Shown: positions 24,958-32,424 of the stretch, one piece after another
How positions within the stretch are numbered: the stretch's first letter is position 1
How the letters are laid out: each line of letters opens with the position of its first letter
DNA from: Flavobacteriaceae bacterium PS02338
Lineage (GTDB): Bacteria; Bacteroidota; Bacteroidia; Sphingobacteriales; Sphingobacteriaceae
NCBI GenBank assembly: GCA_029959615.1
Contig: JASCOD010000010.1
Span: 1-64,000 of the forward strand
DNA length: 64,000 bases
Direction of reading: 5' to 3'
The notes under the pieces: model-generated
What the model was told of the DNA's origin: nothing
Seen by the model: the letters and a program-made list of their open reading frames with translations, nothing else
Database searches by the model: none
Translations under genes and position numbers: made by a program

Positions 24958-27462
24958 TTATTGATTTGATTGATCACGCCTTTGCATAGCGATATGCTTG
25001 ATGGCGAGTTCGACGTTTCCGTCGAGTTCCGATGCGAACTGCATCACTTCCATTTTTTCGGTTTCTTCCGTGGTGTATGCGAGGTATTCCTCCAAACTAA
25101 CTTCTGTGGCATAGACTGCCGAGTGTGTACCACCTAAGCCAATCCAGACTTCCTTGTAAAGCCGTGACGGATCGTTGTTCATATTGATGGAAAGTACCTG
25201 ACCTTTCTCTTTGTCCGTCAATCCCAACATTGCCTGTATATCATCAAACTTGTTCATATACTTGCGTTGGTCTAAAAGGATTTTACAGTCAGAATTATTG
25301 ATGATACTTTCCTTGACAATAGGCGATTGAATGATGTCGTCCACTTCCTGTGTTACCACGATGGCTTCCCCAAAAAACTTACGCACGGTTTTGAATAAAT
25401 ACTTGATATATTCCGCCATTCCTTCCTTCGCTATCGCTTTCCAGGCTTCTTCAATCAGTATCAGCTTGCGGATACCTTTGAGCCTACGCATCTTGTTGAT
25501 GAAGACCTCCATAATGATGATCGTGACTATGGGAAAAAGAATTTTATGGTCCTTAATAGCATCGATTTCAAAAACAATAAAGCGTTTGGAAAGCAGGTCT
25601 AATTGCTTGTCGGAGTTTAGCAGGTAATCGTATTCACCACCTTTGTAATAAGGTTCGAGTACATTCAGAAAATTGGCAATATCAAAGTCTTTCTCCCTTA
25701 CCTGTTTTTCTTCGAGTACCTTGCGGTAATCGCCCTGTACGTATTCATAAAATCCGTTGAAGGATGGAAAAATCCCTTCGTTTTTAATGCGTTCAATGTA
25801 ACCGGAAACGGCATTGGAAAGAGCCACTTCTTCCGAACGTGTTGGCGGTTCGTCATCACGTTTCCAAAGTGTCAATATCAAAGTCTTGATACTTTCACGC
25901 TTCTCAATATCGAATACGCCATCATCGGTATAGAATGGATTAAAGGCAATGGGATTATCTTCTGTGTACGTGAAATACACACCGTCTTCGCCTTTGGTCT
26001 TTCCTTTGATGAGTTCGCATAATCCCTGATAAGAGTTACCTGTATCTACGAGCAGTACGTGAGCACCTTGCTCGTAGTACTGCCTAACCATGTGGTTGGT
26101 AAAAAAAGATTTCCCGCTTCCTGACGGACCCAATATGAATTTGTTCCGATTTGTGATGATACCACGCTTCATCGGCAAATCCGAAATATCCAAATGGATA
26201 GGCTTTCCTGTCAATCTATCCGCCATCTTGATACCAAACGGCGAAGGCGAATTGTGGTAATTCGTTTCTTCCGTAAAGAAACACAAGGCTGGTTCGATGA
26301 AGGTGTAAAAACTTTCTTCGCTTGGAAAATCGCCCGCATTGCCCGGCATTCCTGCCCAATACAAAGTGGCTACATCGGTCGTGTTGTGACGTGGTTTACA
26401 TTCCATCAGTGCCAAGGCACTACCACAATCGTTCTTTAACTGTTTCAGTTCCGCTGGATCTTCTGACCAGGCTATGATGTTGAAGTGTGCCCGTATAGAT
26501 GAAAGACCGAAACTGTGGGCTTCATTCAGATACCTTTCTATCCATTCTTTGTTAATCTGGTTGGCACGGCTGTAGCGAGCTAAAGAGTGCATATTCCTTG
26601 CAGACTTCTCAAACTTTTGCAGATTAGCTTCGCTGTTATCCAAAAACAGGTATTGATTGTAAATGTGATTACAACTCAATAACAATCCCACTGGTGCGGC
26701 AAACGACAAACGGCAATCACTACGGTCGGTAGATAATTTTTCAAAACGGGTATCCGCCGATACTGTTCCGGGCAAATCATCCGTATCTGAAAGTGTATGC
26801 AGACTTAATCTTTTATTGCCGATACGTACTTCTTCTGAACCTAAACCAATGTCCTGCATCGGTGTCCCAGCTTCTCTTGATAGCGTTAGGTATTGTTCCA
26901 GCAAACCCTGCTTTTCGTCCGTACCAATGATTTCATCTTCGGTCAAACGTTGCAGTGTTATGAAACCACTATCGTTTACGATACGTTCAAACTGTGCTAC
27001 GGCTTCCATAAAGCGGTGTATGGCTTCTTTATCCCTTATTTCCTTCGGGATAAGCGTACCTTTACAAAGCGAACTGAAGTTGCTTTGCATACGCATTCTT
27101 TCCTTTGTTGTTTTGGTCAGAAACAGGTAGCAGTAGTGATTTAAGAACGGTCGCTCATTGAAATGGCGTTGGTAAGACTTTGCCAAAAAACTTTGGTTAT
27201 CCGCCGCCAAATCGGGAGCATAGTTTTCCTTGATATACCAATCCTGTTTGTGGATGACCGTGAAGTCCGGCAGGGTTTTAATCGCCTTATGCCAGGCGGA
27301 ATGAATGGCTTCATATTCCGCAGAAGCTACTGTGAACAGTTCTGGCAAGCGCACTTCAAAGCAAGCGGTAATATCTGCATCTTTGGAAAGAATACAGTTG
27401 TTTTCTACTGCCAATAGTGGAAACTTGCTTTCCAGTGTGGTGGTCTTTGCTACATTTCTCAT
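24958..27462 (-). CDS. traG: TraG family conjugative transfer ATPase
   Basis: 834 residues, VirB4-like. Walker A is in FILGPSGSGKSFFTNHM (about residues 443-459) and Walker B in LILIEEAWKAI (about 668-678). A Gln-rich TQEVDDIIQS motif follows. It powers assembly of the channel and substrate transfer. Its start overlaps the stop of traF by 4 bp. Confidence 0.95.
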   Translation of the reverse strand: MRNVAKTTTLESKFPLLAVENNCILSKDADITACFEVRLPELFTVASAEYEAIHSAWHKAIKTLPDFTVIHKQDWYIKENYAPDLAADNQSFLAKSYQRHFNERPFLNHYCYLFLTKTTKERMRMQSNFSSLCKGTLIPKEIRDKEAIHRFMEAVAQFERIVNDSGFITLQRLTEDEIIGTDEKQGLLEQYLTLSREAGTPMQDIGLGSEEVRIGNKRLSLHTLSDTDDLPGTVSADTRFEKLSTDRSDCRLSFAAPVGLLLSCNHIYNQYLFLDNSEANLQKFEKSARNMHSLARYSRANQINKEWIERYLNEAHSFGLSSIRAHFNIIAWSEDPAELKQLKNDCGSALALMECKPRHNTTDVATLYWAGMPGNAGDFPSEESFYTFIEPALCFFTEETNYHNSPSPFGIKMADRLTGKPIHLDISDLPMKRGIITNRNKFILGPSGSGKSFFTNHMVRQYYEQGAHVLLVDTGNSYQGLCELIKGKTKGEDGVYFTYTEDNPIAFNPFYTDDGVFDIEKRESIKTLILTLWKRDDEPPTRSEEVALSNAVSGYIERIKNEGIFPSFNGFYEYVQGDYRKVLEEKQVREKDFDIANFLNVLEPYYKGGEYDYLLNSDKQLDLLSKRFIVFEIDAIKDHKILFPIVTIIIMEVFINKMRRLKGIRKLILIEEAWKAIAKEGMAEYIKYLFKTVRKFFGEAIVVTQEVDDIIQSPIVKESIINNSDCKILLDQRKYMNKFDDIQAMLGLTDKEKGQVLSINMNNDPSRLYKEVWIGLGGTHSAVYATEVSLEEYLAYTTEETEKMEVMQFASELDGNVELAIKHIAMQRRDQSNQ

Positions 27463-27788
27463 ACGGCTTTCTGTTTAGGAGTGAATTTTAAATAGCGATG
27501 TACCGGCTTTCGGCAGATGATGTAGCGGGGATGCCTTTTGTTGGCAGCGATTTTCATCAAACCGTGCTCACCGTATTTGCCATTCAGTGAAAAGGTCTGC
27601 CATACAATGAGCGAAGCACCACCGACCCCGAGGAACAGGCAGACGTAAGAATTTACGCCGGCCATGTACAGTATCATCACGAGAATAAGCGTGCCGAGTA
27701 GCCCCCCTGCAAAAATGAACAGGTACTGTGCTTTCAGTCCTTTAAATTCCACCGTTCTTCCGATGCCTTTGTTGATATTGTAATTCAT
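27459..27788 (-). CDS. traF: Conjugal transfer protein TraF (DUF4133)
   Basis: 109 residues with two membrane segments, opening MNYNINKGIGRTVEFKGLKAQ, the DUF4133 signature. The frame is open to 27863, but ATG at 27788 gives the conserved N-terminus. It is VirB3-like and sits next to the VirB4-like TraG as usual. Its stop overlaps the traG start (ATGA). Confidence 0.92.
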   Translation of the reverse strand: MNYNINKGIGRTVEFKGLKAQYLFIFAGGLLGTLILVMILYMAGVNSYVCLFLGVGGASLIVWQTFSLNGKYGEHGLMKIAANKRHPRYIICRKPVHRYLKFTPKQKAV

Positions 27789-27799
27789 AAGGCAAAGGA

Positions 27800-28105
27800 T
27801 TAAAGGAAGAATGAACGCAGGATGGTAGCTGCTACGATTAAGAAGATACATGCTCCGAACCACGAAGCTGCCGTTTTACTCGTGTCGGGATCACCACTGC
27901 TGAATTTGTTATACACCTTAACTCCTCCGATGAGTCCTACGACGGCACCGATGGCGTAAATAAGCTGGGTTGCGGGATCGAAATAGGAAGTTACCATTTG
28001 GGTAGCCTCGTTGATACCTGCCGAACCATTTCCCTGTGCGAATACGCCAATTGCTGACAGCATAGCCACGGCCGTCAGCAAAACTTTTTTTCTTTGTTTT
28101 TCCAT
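27800..28105 (-). CDS. traE: Conjugal transfer protein TraE (DUF4134)
   Basis: 101 residues. Signal peptide ending GVFAQG, then two hydrophobic segments, with SYFDPATQLIYAIGAVVGLIG and KVYNKFSSGDPDTSKTAASW as DUF4134 hallmarks. It is VirB2-like, a pilin-like subunit. As the first gene of the traE-traQ operon it lies directly downstream of a promoter region with two shared 14-bp boxes. Confidence 0.93.
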   Translation of the reverse strand: MEKQRKKVLLTAVAMLSAIGVFAQGNGSAGINEATQMVTSYFDPATQLIYAIGAVVGLIGGVKVYNKFSSGDPDTSKTAASWFGACIFLIVAATILRSFFL

Positions 28106-28195
28106 AATTAAAACACATTAATTTGTTACAGTTTGCCCACACCTTGCGGGCTTTCGGAACAAAGGTGTTTCGGAAATCAAAGCACTCTAACAAAC

Positions 28196-28229
28196 TGGCT
28201 GTCAAAGGCATTATTTGGCTGTCATTGGC
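28196..28229 (-). promoter_or_regulatory. Paired operator boxes upstream of traE
   Basis: Two 14-bp boxes, TGGCTGTCAAAGGC (28196-28209) and TGGCTGTCATTGGC (28216-28229), start 20 bp apart. On the minus strand the proximal box supplies a TTTGACAG -33-like element, and TGCTTTG farther down is a possible -7. The same pair occurs upstream of the 278-residue gene (29226, 29246) and, diverged, upstream of mobC (46150, 46170). Confidence 0.65.
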
Positions 28230-28258
28230 GTTACAGTGTGTGTTATGTAATAAAAAAA

Positions 28259-28281
28259 CGCCAAACTTTTACGGTTTGACG
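28259..28281 (-). terminator. Terminator of the 278-residue gene
   Basis: CGTCAAAC and GTTTGGCG pair around a 7-nt loop on the minus strand and are followed by a run of seven T. It starts 23 bp after the stop of the 278-residue gene and insulates it from the tra promoter. Confidence 0.75.
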
Positions 28282-28303
28282 TTGTCATGTATCATTAATT
28301 AGT

Positions 28304-29140
28304 TTACATTTTTCTCCCTCTTTTTTTCAGAGTTTTGTCGGTTTCAGGAATTTGTTTTTTGGATTGTAAAGTGTCCGGCTTTAATCGTTTTATATTTTCC
28401 TTGATGGTTTCGTCTATTCCTGTCTTCTCCCAAGGGATTAACTTTGCCTCGAAATGCAGCTTCAGACCTATTTCCTTTAAGTTTTGGGTTTCATTAAATC
28501 CGTGGTATCTGTTCCAGCCAATGGGGTCTAAAATCTGTTGATGCGGAAATTGTACAGCTATAAGATCTTTTGGATGTTCTGTAATCTTATCATAATCCAG
28601 TTCCTGAAATTGATGTGTCTTTGGATTGTATGGAATTATAAAACTGTGTTCTTCTTCATTGAAATAATGGTCGATATCAGAAAAGCAAATACCAAGGGTG
28701 GTAAAATCATCTTTTGGCCTCAACAGGTCTATCCGAGCATCGGCAAAAAAAGTATGTCCTGCAATATCTAGCGTAGGAAGATTTCCCAGACGGATACGTT
28801 TATGTAATGCATCCTGATCAACCATTAAATCAAAATCATCCTTTCCGGAAACATCTGCAACATTATATTTTAATGCCATGCCCTCTGGATCAAGTTTGAC
28901 CAGGTCTGGGATTTTTACCGTGGTTTTTTCATTACTGGAGAATAAATGCGGAATATTCTTTTCACTAAAACCATATTGAAAAGTATAACCGTCTCCAACA
29001 TCCCGCATATCAAAGATTGAGATGGTATTTTTGAAGTTTAGCTTTTCCCGAAGTTCTAATTTGTTCAAATCGACAAGAAATTCCGTTCCCTCAATGTTAA
29101 TTGTTGGCAATTCTCTTTTGTAGTCAGGTTCTTTCATCAT
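28304..29140 (-). CDS. Conserved hypothetical protein between defence island and tra operon
   Basis: 278 residues, soluble, with an N-terminal part that reads as beta-rich, a middle ADARIDLLRPKDDFTTLGICF segment and a Lys/Arg-rich tail ending KKRGRKM that may bind nucleic acid. I recognise no family. The gene is a one-gene transcript: its own promoter boxes lie upstream and a hairpin downstream. Its 5' and 3' intergenic regions are copies of each other, so promoter and terminator were probably duplicated together. Regulation in step with transfer is inferred. Confidence 0.6.
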   Translation of the reverse strand: MMKEPDYKRELPTINIEGTEFLVDLNKLELREKLNFKNTISIFDMRDVGDGYTFQYGFSEKNIPHLFSSNEKTTVKIPDLVKLDPEGMALKYNVADVSGKDDFDLMVDQDALHKRIRLGNLPTLDIAGHTFFADARIDLLRPKDDFTTLGICFSDIDHYFNEEEHSFIIPYNPKTHQFQELDYDKITEHPKDLIAVQFPHQQILDPIGWNRYHGFNETQNLKEIGLKLHFEAKLIPWEKTGIDETIKENIKRLKPDTLQSKKQIPETDKTLKKRGRKM

Positions 29141-29225
29141 TAAAACACTTTAATTTGTTATTGAACTCACTCTTTGTGGGCTTTGTAAACAAAGATGTTT
29201 CAGAAATTAAAGCACTCTAGTAAAG

Positions 29226-29259
29226 TGGCTGTCAAAGGAATTATTTGGCTGTTATTGGC
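29226..29259 (-). promoter_or_regulatory. Paired operator boxes upstream of the 278-residue gene
   Basis: TGGCTGTCAAAGGA (29226-29239) and TGGCTGTTATTGGC (29246-29259), again 20 bp apart, with AGCACTCTAG next to the proximal box as in the traE copy. The downstream leader AACAAATTAAAGTG also matches the traE leader. Confidence 0.62.
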
Positions 29260-29281
29260 TTTGCATGACTTTTGAAACATC

Positions 29282-29309
29282 AAAAAAGCCAAACTTTTTA
29301 TGGTTTGGC
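29282..29309 (-). terminator. Terminator of the methylase operon
   Basis: GCCAAAC pairs with GTTTGGC around an 8-nt loop; on the minus strand TTTTTTG follows. It lies about 40 bp after the stop of the N6-methylase gene and ends the five-gene island. Confidence 0.72.
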
Positions 29310-29346
29310 GTATAATTTTTAGTTGTACAAATAGGTGTTTTTAAAT

Positions 29347-31188
29347 TTACAATCGAATATTATAATAATCTTCTAAGAACGCATCGATTATATCCTGATT
29401 AGATTCATTAATTAAAAAATCAATATCATTATTAGTAAATTCAGGAATACCAAAATTCTTGATATATGTACCATTCAATGAATAATAATCTGATGAATAT
29501 GGTTTACTTGTTGTTTTTATATAGTACCAAAACAAACGGGATTCCAAAATCTTCTTTACCAATAACATTTCCTCTTCTGAATGACCGACAATTGCCTGTC
29601 CATTGTAGAACAGCAAATCATCATCGTTGCTGATTAAATAACTTGGAATTCTGTCTGAAAATTTAGGAAAAAATAATTTATTAGCAACTTTTTCCAAAGA
29701 CTGCGTTCTTCCGAAGGCAAACCATTTTTCATATTTTCCTTTCCCTTTATCTCTTTCGGATAAAATGGCTCTTTTCCTTTGTAGATATTCAAATGCCATA
29801 GGAAATTGGTTACTCAAAAACTCTTCATCAAGGGCTTTTGGTTTTATGTCATCATTATATGGAAACAAGACCTTTTCTCTCACTGCATCAAAATCAATAT
29901 TTCTACTCAATTTATTTGAGTTCAAAATATCTTTGCAAATTCCTTTCTCTATTGGGTAAAGATTCCCATTTTGCAAGTAAAAAAAATCTTCATCTTCTGC
30001 TACTGGCTTAAAAATATAAATGTCATTTTTTAATGTAGCAATGCCATGTCGAGTTTTATATCTTTCCCCAAAAGGTCTACCTATAGCTTCTAGCCTGGAT
30101 ATAATTTCATTGTTATTTAAATTCCAACCCTTTTTTGCATCAAGATTTTTGTAATTAATTCTACTATATTGATTTCTATTAGTTGGAAATTCTTTATCAG
30201 TAGATTTATAATATTCGATATAATTCTGTTCCACTTTTTCCAAGAAACAAATGCAGGTGTAAGTGCTTTTTGATTTAAAAATCTGAAGAGTTCCAAAGTC
30301 AACAATTCTTATTGTAGCTCTATTTTCTTCAAAATAACTCCTTAAAGCTCTTCCATTTAAACTTTTGAAAAAAGTATTCATTGTAATATAACCTAGAATA
30401 CCATTTTCTGCAAGATTTTCATACCCAATTTGAAAAAAAGGAATATACAAATCAGGATTACCCGATGTACTAACTGACCAATTCTTAATATTTTCTTTGG
30501 CTTCTACTTCTAGATTCCTTGCAGAAACATATGGTGGATTTCCTACAATAATTTCAAAACCTTGGAAATTATCATAGATATTATTCCAATTAAATATTAA
30601 AGCATCACCTGTGTGGATATTAAAATGAAATTCTTCTACATCTTCACCTTCTGACAGTGCCAATAAACTTAATAGTAGCTTACTTCTGTTAACAGAATAT
30701 TCTTGAATATCTAATCCAAAAATTTGGTGTTGAAAAATATGTGAATAGCTGCTGCCCGTTCTTCTTTTTAATTCTTTTGCGGCAGTATATAAAAAGCCTG
30801 AACAACCACATGCAATATCAGCGATCTTACAATGGTCTATTCTATAATTTTCTTTTTGGAAAGCCTGAGCAACAATATATTCTCTAATTTCGGAAGGTGT
30901 ATATATCGCACCATTAACAATTCTATCTGAGGGAGATATAACAAATTCAAAAAGTTCAATCAGTTTTTCAATATTAAAGTTTTGAACGACGTTTTTTATA
31001 ATGTCTATAAACTTTAATAAATTATCTCTTTTTTGTGATCTTCGCTTTGATATTGAATATTCTTTGAGGAGTTTGTTATTAATAAGATTCAGATTATTAA
31101 TTTCAATAAAAGCAGACACAATAAGTTTGTCCACTTCTTTTGGAAGTGGTGAATAAAACTTTAAATATTGATGTATTTCTCTATTCAA
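29347..31188 (-). CDS. N6-adenine DNA methyltransferase, type IIG-like (TaqI/Eco57I family)
   Basis: 613 residues. SAM-binding motif I is ADIACGCSGFL (123-133) and the catalytic motif is GNPPY (216-220), typical of gamma-class N6-adenine methylases. The entry segment IYTPSEIREYIV (95-106) is also typical. The C-terminal 250 residues resemble the TaqI-like specificity domain. I see no PD-(D/E)XK nuclease motif at the N-terminus, so cleavage, if any, falls to the HNH protein encoded next door. The start is TTG directly after the TAA of the HNH gene, and no ATG lies further in that would keep the domain. Confidence 0.85.
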   Translation of the reverse strand: MNREIHQYLKFYSPLPKEVDKLIVSAFIEINNLNLINNKLLKEYSISKRRSQKRDNLLKFIDIIKNVVQNFNIEKLIELFEFVISPSDRIVNGAIYTPSEIREYIVAQAFQKENYRIDHCKIADIACGCSGFLYTAAKELKRRTGSSYSHIFQHQIFGLDIQEYSVNRSKLLLSLLALSEGEDVEEFHFNIHTGDALIFNWNNIYDNFQGFEIIVGNPPYVSARNLEVEAKENIKNWSVSTSGNPDLYIPFFQIGYENLAENGILGYITMNTFFKSLNGRALRSYFEENRATIRIVDFGTLQIFKSKSTYTCICFLEKVEQNYIEYYKSTDKEFPTNRNQYSRINYKNLDAKKGWNLNNNEIISRLEAIGRPFGERYKTRHGIATLKNDIYIFKPVAEDEDFFYLQNGNLYPIEKGICKDILNSNKLSRNIDFDAVREKVLFPYNDDIKPKALDEEFLSNQFPMAFEYLQRKRAILSERDKGKGKYEKWFAFGRTQSLEKVANKLFFPKFSDRIPSYLISNDDDLLFYNGQAIVGHSEEEMLLVKKILESRLFWYYIKTTSKPYSSDYYSLNGTYIKNFGIPEFTNNDIDFLINESNQDIIDAFLEDYYNIRL

Positions 31189-31755
31189 TTACTGTTCTGT
31201 TTTTAGATATTTTAAATATGTAATAAACTCTTCCGATAAATCACTGTTCAAAATTTTTAAATCATTTTTAATTTTTTCATTTTTAGGATCATTAATTTGA
31301 TCTCTAAGTTTAAGCATCTTTTCATACATTTCATCCAACTTCCATATTAAACTATACCTTCTCAAACCAAGTTGCAGTTTATTGAACATATAATTTGCTT
31401 CTTTTGATCCTGCCTTTGGAACTATTGAACCATCACTATCTCTCTCAAAATGATCATTAAAATCAACATCACAAGGGTCTATGTAATCCCCCTCATCATT
31501 AGATTTTAAAATATTAACATAAGAACAACAATAAACTAAATTAGAATATTCTGTTTCAAGATTTGGATTTTTAGAAAATGGCTTAAAGTGATCTATATGA
31601 AAAGTATTTTTTCCGCCAAACCAAAAATCGGGACAATCTGTGTATCCACATCTGCAATTAAAATCTTTAGCTAAGTAAACCTTATAGCTTCTATAATTTT
31701 TATATGCTTTTGTGAATGTCCTTGCGGGGATTTGGTATCTGAAATTACTTGCCAT
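31189..31755 (-). CDS. HNH endonuclease
   Basis: 188 residues. An HNH/McrA-type core with CRCGYTDC (34-41), HIDHFKPF (53-60), the conserved NLVYCC (72-77) and an Asn at position 81. A helical tail of about 70 residues follows. The metal-dependent nuclease would nick or cut DNA. Its start overlaps the response-regulator gene by 11 bp and its stop abuts the methylase start, so it is translated as part of one unit, the probable restriction arm of the system. Confidence 0.85.
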   Translation of the reverse strand: MASNFRYQIPARTFTKAYKNYRSYKVYLAKDFNCRCGYTDCPDFWFGGKNTFHIDHFKPFSKNPNLETEYSNLVYCCSYVNILKSNDEGDYIDPCDVDFNDHFERDSDGSIVPKAGSKEANYMFNKLQLGLRRYSLIWKLDEMYEKMLKLRDQINDPKNEKIKNDLKILNSDLSEEFITYLKYLKTEQ

Positions 31756-32416
31756 CGTTATCTAATTTTTTAAGTAATTCATCTACCTTGTTCAATATAT
31801 TGTCAAGACGTTGTGTATTTGAAAACGTCTTAAATTCAGTTGGAACAGAATGACTCGCATCAATAGATTTTTCTAGAAAATCATCTAATTCAATAATGCG
31901 ATTTTCAATCTTATAATCAGCCTTACCACTCTTTCTAACCTCTAATAATTCTTGCAATTCCTTTTGAGCTTCGGTAATTCTGGATTGATAATGCTCTATT
32001 TGTTTTATTAATCTATCAGTAAATTTCACTTTAGCTTTTGTATCCTCGATTTCAGTAGTCATTAAACTTTTGGTGTAAACCAAATTAACATCCTCACTAT
32101 CACTGACAGCATCTTGATCTTTAGCCGTTAAAACAAAACAAGGAAACTTGTGTCTAATTGCCAGAAATTCTTCTACTAATTCAACACCATTATAGGGAAC
32201 ATTATATCCCAATGCTCCAATGTTCTCATTTAGTAAAAAATCACTGACTATCACATCTGGATTAGCTTTTAGTATTTTTTCAATCATTTCTTCCATATCT
32301 CCCAATGGAAGTTGTGGAACCACCTCAAAAATATTATTGGTGTTTGTATCATCAATATAATTTTGGAAGTTTTCTATTTGTTCTTGATCCTCATCAATAT
32401 AAAGCAACTTGTACAT
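31745..32416 (-). CDS. Response regulator with coiled-coil output
   Basis: 223 residues. The N-terminal receiver domain has acidic residues YIDED (6-10), phospho-acceptor Asp59 (VIVSDFL), Thr97 (LTAKD) and Lys116 (YTKS), so the active site is complete. The C-terminal half is a charged coiled coil without DNA-binding motif. It should take phosphate from the neighbouring kinase and signal by protein contact, for example to the HNH or methylase protein. The kinase gene ends 8 bp upstream. Confidence 0.82.
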   Translation of the reverse strand: MYKLLYIDEDQEQIENFQNYIDDTNTNNIFEVVPQLPLGDMEEMIEKILKANPDVIVSDFLLNENIGALGYNVPYNGVELVEEFLAIRHKFPCFVLTAKDQDAVSDSEDVNLVYTKSLMTTEIEDTKAKVKFTDRLIKQIEHYQSRITEAQKELQELLEVRKSGKADYKIENRIIELDDFLEKSIDASHSVPTEFKTFSNTQRLDNILNKVDELLKKLDNDGK

Positions 32417-32424
32417 AACTTTAT

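Noticed and set aside
27918..28211. 97-codon minus-strand frame overlapping traE
   Set aside because: Different frame from the clear DUF4134 protein and extends through the operator region.
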